64,000 nucleotides of DNA from Bacteroidales bacterium (GCA_017935575.1 JAGBHI010000050.1:1-64000); one strand, 5' to 3'. Shown: positions 26,861 to 41,444, counted from the first letter of the stretch. Notes: generated by a model from the sequence alone, not told the origin. Made by a program: numbers and translations.

Positions 26861-28297
26861 ATGGGGCAAGAAAAGAGCATATATCAAAAAATCATCGGGG
26901 CCACAGCTCTATTTGGAGGAGTGCAGGTGATAAATATGCTCTGTTCTCTTATGCGAAATAAAGTCATTGCGGTATTGCTCGGAGCAGAGGGTGTTGGAGT
27001 TATAGGACTCTTTAATGGCGCAATAGAGATGGTCTCGTCTCTTACAGGAATGGGACTTCGTCAAAGCAGCGTTCGAGATGTCTCTGCTTCAAAAACAGCC
27101 GAAGCCTTTAAACGCATTGTAGCAATAGTTCGTAAGCTCTCCCTTTTGGTAGGTTTGCTTGGTTCAATGGTGTTCATTGGAGCAGCCCCACTATTGAGCC
27201 GTTTTACATTCGGAAGCGAAGAGTATCTGTGGGGTTTTGTAATATTATCAGCATCATTGCTTTTTAATGCACTATCCTCTGGAGAGCAAGCAATATTACA
27301 AGGTTCGGGCAGGCTTAAAATATTTGCACGTTCAACCGTAGCAGGTAGTGTAGCATCTCTGTTGGTGTCAATACCGCTCTACTATATATGGCGAATGGCA
27401 GGTATAGTACCATCGCTATTGCTCGCATCGTTTTTTACATTTCTGTTTAACTATATAGCGTCTCGTAAAAGTAAAGTACAATCACAAAAAATATCAGCAA
27501 AAGAGGCAATAAAAGAGGGAACTCCCATGCTTAAATTGGGAATATATATGACCATTAGCGGATTTATGACAACCCTCTTGAACTATATATTTATTGCATG
27601 GCTTAATCGTTATAGCTCTACTGCAGAGGTAGGCTATTATCAGGCAGGATTTACTCTTGTAACCCGATATGTTGGGCTTATATTTGCTGCAATGGCAACA
27701 GAATATTATCCTCGTTTGTCCTCGGTACAAAACGATAATAAGGCGGTGTCTCTTCAGGTATCACGCCAAATAGAGAGCTCTTTGTTGATGTTATTGCCAA
27801 TTATTGCACTCTTTTTGATTTTCCAAGAGTGGATAATTACGCTATTGTATGCATCGCAATTTGCGGTTGTAACAGATTATGCAGGATGGGCAATGCCGGG
27901 AGTGCTGTTTAAAGCAATATCATGGTCGTTAGGTTTTATACTATTGGCAAAAGGCGAAGGAAAACTCTTTTTGATAACTGAATTAATATCCGATGTAACA
28001 TCACTTGCAATAAATGTTTTTCTATACCACTATTGGGGGTTGGAGGGATTAGGTCTTGCATACACCATAAATTTTGCCATATACACAACATATATGTGGA
28101 TTATATGCAAAAGAAGATATGGATTTGCTCCAGAAAAAGCACTCTATCTTATATTGCTGATTACATTTGTCATAATATATTTGCAGGCAATAGTTATAAA
28201 CGGCGAAATCTCAAAATATATAATACCGTCATTACTTGCGTTTGTGGCTATACTATTCTCTTTGATAACACTGCGAAAAAGATTGATAAATAAATAA
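26861..28297 (+). CDS. Polysaccharide flippase (O-antigen translocase, MOP superfamily)
   Basis: Integral membrane protein of 478 residues with about 12-14 hydrophobic helices, typical of Wzx-type lipid-linked oligosaccharide flippases. The N-terminal NKVIAVLLGAEGVGVIGLFN segment and repeated paired helices are characteristic. It follows the FemAB-like gene by 1 bp, so the two form a small surface-glycan unit, although no other glycan genes adjoin. A 7-bp ATACACA/TGTGTAT inverted repeat (28305-28329) lies just after the stop and could be a weak terminator. Confidence 0.85.
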   Translation: MGQEKSIYQKIIGATALFGGVQVINMLCSLMRNKVIAVLLGAEGVGVIGLFNGAIEMVSSLTGMGLRQSSVRDVSASKTAEAFKRIVAIVRKLSLLVGLLGSMVFIGAAPLLSRFTFGSEEYLWGFVILSASLLFNALSSGEQAILQGSGRLKIFARSTVAGSVASLLVSIPLYYIWRMAGIVPSLLLASFFTFLFNYIASRKSKVQSQKISAKEAIKEGTPMLKLGIYMTISGFMTTLLNYIFIAWLNRYSSTAEVGYYQAGFTLVTRYVGLIFAAMATEYYPRLSSVQNDNKAVSLQVSRQIESSLLMLLPIIALFLIFQEWIITLLYASQFAVVTDYAGWAMPGVLFKAISWSLGFILLAKGEGKLFLITELISDVTSLAINVFLYHYWGLEGLGLAYTINFAIYTTYMWIICKRRYGFAPEKALYLILLITFVIIYLQAIVINGEISKYIIPSLLAFVAILFSLITLRKRLINK

Positions 28298-28450
28298 GGT
28301 TCCTATACACACTTAGTTATCCTGTGTATCCTAATTTAATATCGCTTCTAATAAAATAACCTTATGGGTTAAAAGGTAACTAATAATTAAAGTTATCAAC
28401 AATTATTTTAAATTTCTCGGTTTATATAAAATTATTATATAAAAAATCAT

Positions 28451-28458
28451 TATATTTG
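28451..28458 (+). promoter_or_regulatory. -7 box of dnaN promoter
   Basis: TATATTTG (28451-28458) matches the -7 consensus and lies 74 bp before the dnaN start. No good -33 element is seen. TTATCAACA at about 28393 is one mismatch from a DnaA box, but a single site is weak evidence. Confidence 0.5.
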
Positions 28459-28532
28459 CTTTCGTATGCCTTATAAAATGATATAGGCTGTAATTGTTTG
28501 AATATAAGTAAAATAAATAAAAAATAAGAATT

Positions 28533-29660
28533 ATGAAATTTGTAGTATCAAGTTCATCGCTATTGTTTCATTTGCAAGCGGTGGGAAGAGTAATCAGTTC
28601 AAAGAACACAATCTCAATTTTAGAGAACTTCTTGTTTAATTTATCAGGAGATAAATTGACAGTAACAGCATCTGACCAAGAGACAACAATGACAACTTCA
28701 ATTGAGGTTCAAGAGTCGGAGGGAAGTGGTTTGTTTGCAGTATCGGCAAAGATGTTGTTAGACTCTTTAAAAGAGCTTCCTGACCAACCATTGACTTTTG
28801 TAATAAACGATGATAATCTTGAAATTTATCTATACTTCCAAAACGGTAAGTTCAATTTCATTGGAATAAACGGAAGTGAGTATCCTCAAAGAGCAGCACT
28901 AAGCGATACAGCAAAAACTCTTTCAATGGGTTCAGACTCTCTTTTAAAAGGTATAAACAATACTGCATTTGCTCTTGCCGATAACGATTTACGTCCTGTA
29001 ATGAGCGGTATCTATTTTGATGTTCACCCCGAGTACATAGTATTTGTTGCATCAGATAGTCAAAAATTGGCATGCTTCAAAAACATGTCAGTAAAAACAG
29101 GTTTGCAAACATCATTCATTTTACCTCGCAAACCGGCTGCTCTGCTAAAAAATATTTTAGCAAAAGAGAGTGGTGATGTAACAATAACATTTGACGAAAA
29201 AAATGCATGTTTTACACTTGAGAACTTTGTTCTTAATTGTCGTTTGATAGAGGGTAACTATCCTAAATATGCATCGGTAATCCCTCAAAACAATCCAAGT
29301 CAATTAATAATTGACCGCTCGGTATTTACAACAGCATTGCGTCGTGTATCAGTATTCTCTGACCAAGCAAGCAGTTTGGTTAAATTGCAACTATCTCCCG
29401 ATAAACTTGTAGTATCAGCACGTAATATCTCATTCTCAACATCGGCAGAGGAGAGTGTTGCTTGCAGTTATACAGGCGATACAATGAATATTGGTTTTAG
29501 CGCAAACTATTTGATTGAGGTGTTGAACAATATGTCATCACAAGAGGTTTCAATACAATTATCAGACCCCTCTCGTGCAGGAGTTATAGTACCAATGCAA
29601 AACGAAGAGGAGGAAGATTTGTTGGTATTGTTGATGCCTATTATGTTAGGTGATTTTTAA
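28533..29660 (+). CDS. dnaN: DNA polymerase III beta subunit (sliding clamp)
   Basis: Ring-shaped processivity clamp that tethers polymerase III and repair enzymes to DNA. The 375-residue length and three repeated domains match the family. N-terminal MKFVVSSSSLLFHLQAVGRVISSKNT, here read in part, and the C-terminal VIVPMQNEEEEDLLVLLMPI stretch (the family's PM peptide end) are typical. It heads a conserved Bacteroidota cluster of exonuclease, coaBC, DUF4835, recN and rlmB. dnaA is not next to it. Confidence 0.96.
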   Translation: MKFVVSSSSLLFHLQAVGRVISSKNTISILENFLFNLSGDKLTVTASDQETTMTTSIEVQESEGSGLFAVSAKMLLDSLKELPDQPLTFVINDDNLEIYLYFQNGKFNFIGINGSEYPQRAALSDTAKTLSMGSDSLLKGINNTAFALADNDLRPVMSGIYFDVHPEYIVFVASDSQKLACFKNMSVKTGLQTSFILPRKPAALLKNILAKESGDVTITFDEKNACFTLENFVLNCRLIEGNYPKYASVIPQNNPSQLIIDRSVFTTALRRVSVFSDQASSLVKLQLSPDKLVVSARNISFSTSAEESVACSYTGDTMNIGFSANYLIEVLNNMSSQEVSIQLSDPSRAGVIVPMQNEEEEDLLVLLMPIMLGDF

Positions 29661-29667
29661 TAGGGTA

Positions 29668-30447
29668 ATGAAACTCAATATAAAAAATCCGATAGTCTTT
29701 TTTGATTTGGAGTCAACAGGCTTGAATGTTGCTACCGACCGAATAATTGAAATAAGTTATCTGAAGGTATGGCCAAACGGTAAAGAGGAGGTGAAAACTC
29801 GTCGTATAAATCCCGAAATGCCTATACCGGCAAGTAGTATAGCAGTTCATGGGATAACTGATGCCGATGTTGCTGAGTGTCCCACATTCAAAGAGGTTGC
29901 AAAAACAATAGCGTCAGAGTTGAAAGGTTGCGACCTTGCTGGTTACAACTCAAGCCGATTTGATATACCTCTGTTGGTAGAGGAGATGCTGAGAGCAGGA
30001 GTTGAGTTTGATGTGTCGCGCAGAAAGATGATAGATGTTCAGGCTATTTTCCATAAAATGGAGCAAAGGACACTATCGGCTGCATATCGTTTCTATTGCG
30101 ATAAGGACTTAGAAAATGCACATTCTGCAGAGGCAGATGCACAAGCAACATACGAGGTATTGCAATCGCAATTAGACCGTTACCCATCATTACCCAATGA
30201 TATGGGAGCTTTGGCTGAATTTACATCATATAATAACAATATTGACCTCGCCGGACGAATAATAAAAGACGAACAAGGCAGGGCAGTATTCAATTTCGGT
30301 AAACATAAAGGGAAATTGGTTTTTGATGTATTTGCAACAGATTTCGGTTTTTACGATTGGGTTCAAAAAGGAGAATTTACTCTGAATACAAAAAAGGTAC
30401 TAACTGAGTTATATATGGAGTACCAACTTAAAAAACGAGGCTTGTAA
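29668..30447 (+). CDS. DnaQ-like 3'-5' exonuclease (DEDDh)
   Basis: Exonuclease of the DNA polymerase III epsilon superfamily, 259 residues. The ExoI motif FFDLESTGL gives D13 and E15, and ExoIII reads HSAEADAQATYEV with the DEDDh histidine and aspartate. After the nuclease domain (about 1-175) is a small C-terminal module with FNFGKHKGK, typical of a putative nucleic-acid-binding domain found in this group. The ATG at 29668 is preferred over an upstream start inside dnaN. Its TAA overlaps the coaBC start by one base. It may proofread or act in repair. Confidence 0.88.
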   Translation: MKLNIKNPIVFFDLESTGLNVATDRIIEISYLKVWPNGKEEVKTRRINPEMPIPASSIAVHGITDADVAECPTFKEVAKTIASELKGCDLAGYNSSRFDIPLLVEEMLRAGVEFDVSRRKMIDVQAIFHKMEQRTLSAAYRFYCDKDLENAHSAEADAQATYEVLQSQLDRYPSLPNDMGALAEFTSYNNNIDLAGRIIKDEQGRAVFNFGKHKGKLVFDVFATDFGFYDWVQKGEFTLNTKKVLTELYMEYQLKKRGL

Positions 30448-31640
30448 TGTTGAAAGGTAAACATATAATATTAGGAATAACAGGTAGTATAGCAGCATAT
30501 AAAGCGGCATATCTTACTCGTTTGTTAATAAAAAAAGGAGCAGAGGTTCAAATAGTAATAACACCTGCAGGAAAAGAGTTTATTACACCTGTAACACTAT
30601 CTGCTTTAACAGGCAAACCTGTTGTATCCGAGTTTTTTACAGCCAATAGTGGAGAGTGGCATAGTCATGTTGATTTAGGACTATGGGCTGATGCAATGAT
30701 AGTTGCTCCCGCAACAGCATCAACAATAGCTAAGATGGCAAACGGCGTAGCAGATAATATGTTGATAACAACATACTTGTCGGCAAAAGCACCTGTATTT
30801 GTTGCTCCTGCAATGGATTTGGATATGTATAAACACCCATCGACACAAGCAAATCTCAAAAAATTACAATCATACGGAAATTATATAATTGAACCTGCAT
30901 CAGGGTTTCTTGCAAGCGGACTTGAAGGCAAAGGACGTATGGAGGAGCCCGAAAAGATAGTTGAATATTTAGAGCAATTCTTTTCAAAAGGTGCCCTGTT
31001 TGCAGGAAAGCGAGTGATGGTAACTGCAGGACCAACATATGAGAAAATTGACCCTGTTCGTTTTATAGGCAACTACTCATCGGGCAAAATGGGTTATGCA
31101 ATAGCCGAAGCATTTGCATCGCAAGGAGCAGAAGTAACATTAATATCAGGTCCTGTAAACCTATCGTGTAGTTCAGCAATAGAGAGAATTGATGTAAAAT
31201 CGGCAAAAGAGATGTGCGCTGTAGCTATGAGTAAGTTTGAAACTTCCGATATAGCAATAATGTGTGCGGCAGTGGCTGATTATGCACCAAAAGAGTATTC
31301 AACTTCAAAGATAAAACGACATGGAGAGATGACGGTTGAGTTAGTACCTAATCCCGATATAGCCGCAACTCTTGGAGCTGTAAAAAAAGAAAATCAGATA
31401 TTGGCAGGTTTTGCACTTGAAAGCGACGATGAAGAGTCAAATGCAACACTAAAGTTGCAAAAGAAGAATCTTGATTTTATCGTATTAAATTCACTCGCTG
31501 ATAAAGGAGCATGCTTTGGTTATGATACAAATAAAATAACCATCATCTCTAAAAATGGAGAAAAGGAGAGCTATCCGTTAAAAAATAAAAAAGAGGTAGC
31601 TCAAGATATTGTAGCCTACACATTAAAATTAAAAAAATAA
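30447..31640 (+). CDS. coaBC: Bifunctional phosphopantothenoylcysteine decarboxylase / phosphopantothenate-cysteine ligase
   Basis: Two-step enzyme of coenzyme A synthesis. Residues 1-185 are the FMN-dependent CoaC decarboxylase (GITGSIAAYKA; H74 in SHVDLGLW) and 190-397 the CoaB ligase (AGPTYEKIDPVRFIGNYSSGKMG). Two CoaC landmarks differ from E. coli: the PAMN motif reads PAMD (D124), and the active-site Cys segment reads LASGLEGKGRM with Ser where E. coli has Cys158. I suspect these are usual in this lineage but could not check. It overlaps the exonuclease by one base. Confidence 0.94.
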   Translation: MLKGKHIILGITGSIAAYKAAYLTRLLIKKGAEVQIVITPAGKEFITPVTLSALTGKPVVSEFFTANSGEWHSHVDLGLWADAMIVAPATASTIAKMANGVADNMLITTYLSAKAPVFVAPAMDLDMYKHPSTQANLKKLQSYGNYIIEPASGFLASGLEGKGRMEEPEKIVEYLEQFFSKGALFAGKRVMVTAGPTYEKIDPVRFIGNYSSGKMGYAIAEAFASQGAEVTLISGPVNLSCSSAIERIDVKSAKEMCAVAMSKFETSDIAIMCAAVADYAPKEYSTSKIKRHGEMTVELVPNPDIAATLGAVKKENQILAGFALESDDEESNATLKLQKKNLDFIVLNSLADKGACFGYDTNKITIISKNGEKESYPLKNKKEVAQDIVAYTLKLKK

Positions 31641-31643
31641 TAT

Positions 31644-32549
31644 ATGCGTAATATTCTGTTGTTTATATTATTGTTTAGTGTAGTAGCTCTTAATGCTCAA
31701 GAATTGAATTGTAAAGTAACAATCAATTCAGATAAGATTGAGAGTGCCGATACCGAATTGTATAATACACTCCAACAATCAATAACAGAGTATATGAATG
31801 ACCGTAAATGGAGTAATGCGCAAATAGCGGTTAATGAACGAATAGAGTGTACAATATATATAACTGTAAATTCAGTGGAAGATATTCGTTATAATTGCGA
31901 TATACAGATACAAGCAAGCCGTCCTGTCTATAACAGTAATTATACAACAACAACATTTAATTTTAAAGATACTGAGTGTAGCTTTACCTATCAAGAGTAT
32001 GAGCCATTGGTGTATAATGAAAATATCTTTGAAAACAATCTTACCTGCATACTAAATTTTTATGCAAATATCATACTTGGAATAGACTTTGATACCTTTT
32101 CTCTTAAAGGAGGAGAGCTCTTTTTTGACCAAGCAGAGAAGTTTGCGATGATGGGGCAAAGTTCGCAAGAAGCCGGTTGGGAAGCATTTGGAAGTACCCG
32201 TAATAGAGCAGCGATATTGGCAGCGTTTACTGAAGAGAGAATGTCGCCATACCGGGAACTACTCTATAATTACCACCGAAAAGGTCTTGACGAGATGTCT
32301 GTGTCAGTAGATAAAGGTCGTAAAGTCATAACAGAAGCTATAAAAAACAATCTTACAGCAGTATATGATATTAACTCAATGTCTGTAATAATGCCTATGT
32401 TTAGCGACTCAAAACTTGATGAATTAGTAAATATATATTCAGAAGCTCCACAAACCGAGCGAGAAGAGGTGTATAAAATATTATCAGACTTCTATCCTAC
32501 AGAAGAGCAACGTCTATCAAAAATCAAAAAAGGGAAAGAGACCCCATAA
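31644..32549 (+). CDS. DUF4835 family secreted protein
   Basis: Protein of 301 residues with a signal peptide (MRNILLFILLFSVVALNAQ) and no other membrane segment. It matches DUF4835, a Bacteroidota family consistently placed between coaBC and recN; the segment YNENIFENNLTCILNFYANIILGID is characteristic. Function is unknown; a periplasmic or outer-membrane role is likely from the signal peptide. It starts 3 bp after coaBC and ends 6 bp before recN, so it belongs to the same transcript. Confidence 0.85.
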   Translation: MRNILLFILLFSVVALNAQELNCKVTINSDKIESADTELYNTLQQSITEYMNDRKWSNAQIAVNERIECTIYITVNSVEDIRYNCDIQIQASRPVYNSNYTTTTFNFKDTECSFTYQEYEPLVYNENIFENNLTCILNFYANIILGIDFDTFSLKGGELFFDQAEKFAMMGQSSQEAGWEAFGSTRNRAAILAAFTEERMSPYRELLYNYHRKGLDEMSVSVDKGRKVITEAIKNNLTAVYDINSMSVIMPMFSDSKLDELVNIYSEAPQTEREEVYKILSDFYPTEEQRLSKIKKGKETP

Positions 32550-32555
32550 TAGATT

Positions 32556-34211
32556 ATGCTAAAAAAACTAACAATAAAAAACTATATACTTATTGACTCA
32601 TTAACTATTGAGTTTAATAAAGGATTGTCGGTAATAACAGGTGAAACAGGAGCCGGAAAATCAATATTGGTAGGAGCTTTGTCGTTGTTGGCAGGAGCAA
32701 AACCTGATGTAAAAAACATATCAGCAGGAGCAACAAAAAGTGTAATAGAGGGAACTTTTGATATATCAAATCTCTCTCTTAAAGAGAAGTTTGAGGAGAA
32801 TGATATTGATTACGATGCCGAAACAATAATAAGAAGAGAAATTAACGAAAACGGCAAATCACGTGCATTTATAAATGATACACCGGTATCTGTTGCAATA
32901 TTAAAAGAGATTGCAAAATATATAATAGAAATACACTCTCAACATCAAAATCTGTTATTGGCAGATAATACATTTCAGTTAGATGTTATTGATATGTATT
33001 CCGGAAATTCCAATATATTATCAGAATATAAGAGCTTATATAATACATTAAACCAGAAAGAGAAAGAGTTAAAACAGTTAATATCGGCTCAGCAACAAGC
33101 AAAACAAGAAGAAGAGTATCTTAAATATGTATTCTCTCAGTTGTCAGAAGCAGCATTAAAAGAGAATGAAGATACTGAGTTAGAGGAGGAGCAAAACCAA
33201 CTTACATACGCTGAAGAGATAAAAGAGTCGCTATATAAATCATCGTCATTGTTTGACGAAGAGAATGGCGTAATATCAAATCTCTCTACAATTTTATCAG
33301 AATTACGAAACGTTGAGAAGAAGATAAAAACAGGAGATCTCCTTTCCCGAATGGAGAGTTTATATATTGAAGCAAAAGATATAGCATCTGAAGTATATTC
33401 TCGAGCCGAGAGTACAATCTATGACCCACAAAGATTATCTGAAGTTGAAGAACGATTATCTCTAATATATAATTTGCAAAAACGATATTCAAAATCAGAT
33501 GTTGCATCTCTTTTGCAATACAAACAAGAGATAGAGACAAAACTACATTCTGTTGAGGGGGTTGAAGAGGATATAGCCAATCTTACACAAGAGATTGATA
33601 CTCTAAAAAAAGAACTTTCAGCAGTAGCAAACAAATTGACTAATGCGCGAAAGAGTGGAGGGGATACATTCTCAAAAACTCTCACAAATATGGCGCAACC
33701 CTTATCATTGCCCAATCTTAATTTTAAAGTGGAGTGGGAGCAAGAAGAGGAACTTACTGAAAACGGAGCCGAGCGAGCATTGTTTACCTTTTCTGCCAAT
33801 AAGAATATGCCTTTGACTCCTTTGTCAAAAAGTGCATCAGGAGGAGAGATATCAAGACTTATGTTATGTGTAAAGGCTTTGGTGGCAGATGTGCGGGCAA
33901 TGCCTATTATGCTTTTTGACGAAGTTGATTCGGGAATTTCAGGTGAGACAGCCGGAAAGGTTGCGACAATAATGGCGCAGATGGCTCAAGAACGTCAAAT
34001 AATAGTAATAACACACCTTCCACAAGTAGCAGCAAAAGGATTATGGCACTATAACATATATAAAGAGGATAGTGAGAATAAAACGGTTGCGTATATAAAA
34101 CAATTATCAGATAAAGAGAGGGTGGCTGAGGTTGCCAGAATGATGAGCAGTGATAAACCAACCGATGCTGCATTAAATTTGGCATCAGAGCTATTAAATA
34201 TAAAGATATAA
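32556..34211 (+). CDS. recN: DNA repair protein RecN
   Basis: SMC-like ATPase acting early at double-strand breaks. The 551-residue protein has a Walker A motif TGETGAGKS near the N-terminus, a central coiled coil (about 150-370), the ABC signature KSASGGEISR and Walker B IMLFDEVDSGISG. Length fits the family. It follows the DUF4835 gene by 6 bp and precedes rlmB by 6 bp. Confidence 0.96.
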   Translation: MLKKLTIKNYILIDSLTIEFNKGLSVITGETGAGKSILVGALSLLAGAKPDVKNISAGATKSVIEGTFDISNLSLKEKFEENDIDYDAETIIRREINENGKSRAFINDTPVSVAILKEIAKYIIEIHSQHQNLLLADNTFQLDVIDMYSGNSNILSEYKSLYNTLNQKEKELKQLISAQQQAKQEEEYLKYVFSQLSEAALKENEDTELEEEQNQLTYAEEIKESLYKSSSLFDEENGVISNLSTILSELRNVEKKIKTGDLLSRMESLYIEAKDIASEVYSRAESTIYDPQRLSEVEERLSLIYNLQKRYSKSDVASLLQYKQEIETKLHSVEGVEEDIANLTQEIDTLKKELSAVANKLTNARKSGGDTFSKTLTNMAQPLSLPNLNFKVEWEQEEELTENGAERALFTFSANKNMPLTPLSKSASGGEISRLMLCVKALVADVRAMPIMLFDEVDSGISGETAGKVATIMAQMAQERQIIVITHLPQVAAKGLWHYNIYKEDSENKTVAYIKQLSDKERVAEVARMMSSDKPTDAALNLASELLNIKI

Positions 34212-34217
34212 GCATAT

Positions 34218-34955
34218 ATGATAAAGAGCAGTGATATGATATTCGGCATTAGAGCCGTAGCAGAAGCGATATCAGCAGGTAAAGAGATTGATAAGATATT
34301 AATTCGTAAAGATCTTTCAGGAGAGTTGGCGGTAGAGTTGTTTGAAATGTTGCGAGGAAGCAATATTGTAGTACAACGAGTACCACAGGAAAAATTAAAC
34401 TCTATCACACGTAAAAATCATCAAGGAGTAATAGCATTTATCTCCCCAATAAATTATCAGCCAATAGAGGAGATTGTTGCATCGTTATATGAGCAAGGGA
34501 AAATCCCCTTTATATTGGTACTTGATCACTTGACAGATGTCCGAAATTTTGGAGCAATAGCGCGTACAGCTGAGTGTGCGGGCGTAGATGCAATAATAAT
34601 ACCATCTAAAGGTAGTGTATCAGTAACAGCAGATGCTGTAAAGACATCGGCAGGAGCCTTAATGAATATTCCTGTATGCCGAGTACAATCGTTATATAAC
34701 TGTGTAAAGTATCTAAAAGATTGTGGATTACAGGTAATGGGCGCATCTGAAAAATCAACTACTAACTATACTGATGCCGATATGACAACTCCTTTGGCAT
34801 TGGTAATGGGGGCAGAAGATAAAGGAATATCAACAGAGATACTATCGCTAACCGATACAACAGTGTCTCTCCCACAATATGGAAAAATAGCTTCATTAAA
34901 CGTGTCAGTTGCTGCAGGAGTAATGATATATGAAGTATTGCGTCAACGCAAATAG
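34218..34955 (+). CDS. rlmB: 23S rRNA 2'-O-methyltransferase, TrmH/SpoU family (RlmB-like)
   Basis: SPOUT-class methyltransferase of 245 residues. An N-terminal substrate-binding domain (about 1-75, GIRAVAEAISAGKEIDKILI) precedes the knotted SAM domain with DHLTDVRNFGAIARTAECAGVD, LVMGAEDKGIS and SLNVSVAAGVMIYE, the three SpoU motifs. The N-terminal domain favours the RlmB type (Gm2251 of 23S rRNA in E. coli) over TrmH proper. Last gene of the dnaN cluster. Confidence 0.88.
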   Translation: MIKSSDMIFGIRAVAEAISAGKEIDKILIRKDLSGELAVELFEMLRGSNIVVQRVPQEKLNSITRKNHQGVIAFISPINYQPIEEIVASLYEQGKIPFILVLDHLTDVRNFGAIARTAECAGVDAIIIPSKGSVSVTADAVKTSAGALMNIPVCRVQSLYNCVKYLKDCGLQVMGASEKSTTNYTDADMTTPLALVMGAEDKGISTEILSLTDTTVSLPQYGKIASLNVSVAAGVMIYEVLRQRK

Positions 34956-35029
34956 AATTTAAGAACCTGGTAAAAAGGAATAAAGTCATAAAAAACATAT
35001 TAAAATTTTTTTTTAATCTAAATAATACA

Positions 35030-35037
35030 TACATTTG
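35030..35037 (+). promoter_or_regulatory. -7 box of the GH2 beta-galactosidase gene
   Basis: TACATTTG (35030-35037) fits TAnnTTTG, about 97 bp before the chosen start. The -33 region is a T-run without a clear TTTG. Confidence 0.45.
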
Positions 35038-35094
35038 TAAATAAATAATATATAATGGATTACAAGGCATTGTCTTAAAAGGCAAGTGTCTTGA

Positions 35095-39921
<4,827 letters not shown>

Positions 39922-39944
39922 AAAACGGTGATAAATATAATTTG

Positions 39945-39974
39945 AGAGGAGAGAGGCGAAAGTCTCTCTCCTCT
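39945..39974 (+). terminator. Terminator after the GH2 gene
   Basis: An 11-bp stem (39945-39955 with 39964-39974) with an 8-nt loop, followed by TGTTTTTG, 23 bp after the stop codon. Confidence 0.85.
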
Positions 39975-40122
39975 TGTTTTTGAATAAATTTAGATCTAAT
40001 TTAAACAAAGCCCCAATACGATTGTTATATAATTACAAAAGTTATCCTCTTTCTTGTTTTTGATATATTTCAAGTAGTATGGTCGGCTCGTGAGAGTCGA
40101 CTCTATTTTTATACCCTCTTAG

Positions 40123-40153
40123 TTTCTAAAATTAAAACCTTTGTTTAACTTTG
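40123..40153 (+). promoter_or_regulatory. Promoter of the methyltransferase-like gene
   Basis: TTTC (40123-40126), 19 bp and TAACTTTG (40146-40153) resemble a Bacteroidota promoter. The start codon at 40172 follows closely, leaving a leader of only about 10-15 nt. A 12-bp palindrome AGAGTCGACTCT lies upstream at 40093-40104. Confidence 0.6.
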
Positions 40154-40171
40154 TATCAGAAACAGAGAGGT

Positions 40172-40891
40172 ATGCCAAATATAAATACTGCAAGCGAAAA
40201 AATATTGCACACTATTAAACGATATTATTCAAAAGGAGTACGCAGGGTAACAAAGCGTCGTGGATTTGGCGTGCACTCACCCTTTGTCTTTAACTTTATA
40301 ATAAGAGTAATTGAAGAGAAGGCGCAATACTATTCATATTCTGCCATAGAGGCGCAATATTTTAAAGTAAAAAAAGCATTAACTTCAAAGTCGCCGATAA
40401 AGTTGCACCCTCTAAAATTTTCAAAATTGATATTCAGGGTGGCAAATAGATTAAAACCAACTACCGTGTTGGAGTGTGGAACGGCATATGGCGTATCAAC
40501 AATTGCATTATCGCTTTCAAAAAACAATATACAACTAACCACCATAGAACCCAATGCCGAGATAGCGAGGTGGGTTGATGGGGCAATAGTTAAGGATTAT
40601 ACAATGGCGTTAAAGCAATACTATTCTTCAAATAGTGTTCCGGATCTTATATATATACGTATTCAAGAAAAATCATCTGACTATAAAGCAATATATGGTG
40701 CTATAACTCCATATATAAAAGAGAATTCTGCAATAATTGTTGCAGGAATACGAACAACAAAAGAGAACTATTCACTATTTAAAGAGTTTTCTGCCAATCC
40801 GATAATAAAAGTAACTATAGATCTTTACGATACAGCAATATTGGTGGCATCACCAAAGTTAAACAAACAACAATTTAAAGTTTCATTCTGA
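40172..40891 (+). CDS. Class I SAM-dependent methyltransferase-like protein
   Basis: Protein of 239 residues with a Rossmann-like core. VLECGTAYGVSTIALSLS resembles motif I of class I methyltransferases, and TTIEPNAEIARW resembles motif II with an acidic residue for the SAM ribose. The N-terminal region is basic (KRYYSKGVRRVTKRRGFGVHSPFVF); the HSPFVF segment is found in Bacteroidota proteins of this type. Substrate unknown. The ATG at 40172 is chosen over an upstream TTG that lies in the promoter. pduO follows after 7 bp and is likely co-transcribed. Confidence 0.65.
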   Translation: MPNINTASEKILHTIKRYYSKGVRRVTKRRGFGVHSPFVFNFIIRVIEEKAQYYSYSAIEAQYFKVKKALTSKSPIKLHPLKFSKLIFRVANRLKPTTVLECGTAYGVSTIALSLSKNNIQLTTIEPNAEIARWVDGAIVKDYTMALKQYYSSNSVPDLIYIRIQEKSSDYKAIYGAITPYIKENSAIIVAGIRTTKENYSLFKEFSANPIIKVTIDLYDTAILVASPKLNKQQFKVSF

Positions 40892-40898
40892 TAAAACC

Positions 40899-41444
40899 AT
40901 GAAGATATATACAAAAGGAGGTGATAAAGGTAACACTTCGTTGGTAGGGGGTACAAGAGTGCCAAAACATTGTTTAAGACTTGAGGCATACGGAACAATA
41001 GATGAACTCAATGCTTTTATAGGCGATTTATTAACTGATTTAAAGAGCAAGCCTGATATTGAATTGTTAAGTAAAGTGCAAAATTGGCTATTTAATGCCG
41101 GTTCAATATTGGCGTGTGAAGATAACATGGTTGAAAAAATGCCTGCTATAACCATGCAGCATATTGAGCAACTTGAACACCGTATTGACGAAATAGAGGT
41201 AGAACTCCCCAAACACAATAAATTTATACTACCAAGAGGCGTTTCGTCAGCAACAAAATCACATATCTGTCGTACAGTCGCACGTCGTGCTGAGAGGTGT
41301 ATATATGCCTTAAAATCAGAAGAAAAAGTTTGCGAAAAAGTGCTTATGTTTATAAACAGATTATCAGACTATCTCTTTGTTTTATCACGCTATTGTAATT
41401 TTATTGAAAAAAATGAAGAATTTTTTTGGGATAATCATTGCTAA
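40899..41444 (+). CDS. pduO: Cob(I)alamin adenosyltransferase, PduO type
   Basis: Makes adenosylcobalamin from ATP and cob(I)alamin. The 181-residue protein begins MKIYTKGGDKGNTSLVGG, the family's ATP-binding N-terminus, followed by RLEAYGTIDELNAFIGD and the C-terminal arm CRTVARRAERCIYAL with the conserved R-x-x-x-R-R-x-E pattern. It would supply coenzyme B12 for enzymes such as methylmalonyl-CoA mutase, common in Bacteroidota; none is in the window. It does not serve MetH, which uses methylcobalamin. Confidence 0.93.
   Translation: MKIYTKGGDKGNTSLVGGTRVPKHCLRLEAYGTIDELNAFIGDLLTDLKSKPDIELLSKVQNWLFNAGSILACEDNMVEKMPAITMQHIEQLEHRIDEIEVELPKHNKFILPRGVSSATKSHICRTVARRAERCIYALKSEEKVCEKVLMFINRLSDYLFVLSRYCNFIEKNEEFFWDNHC

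Noticed and set aside
28298-28532. Replication origin ahead of dnaN
   Set aside because: Only one near DnaA box (TTATCAACA) is seen; dnaA is absent and there is no cluster of boxes.
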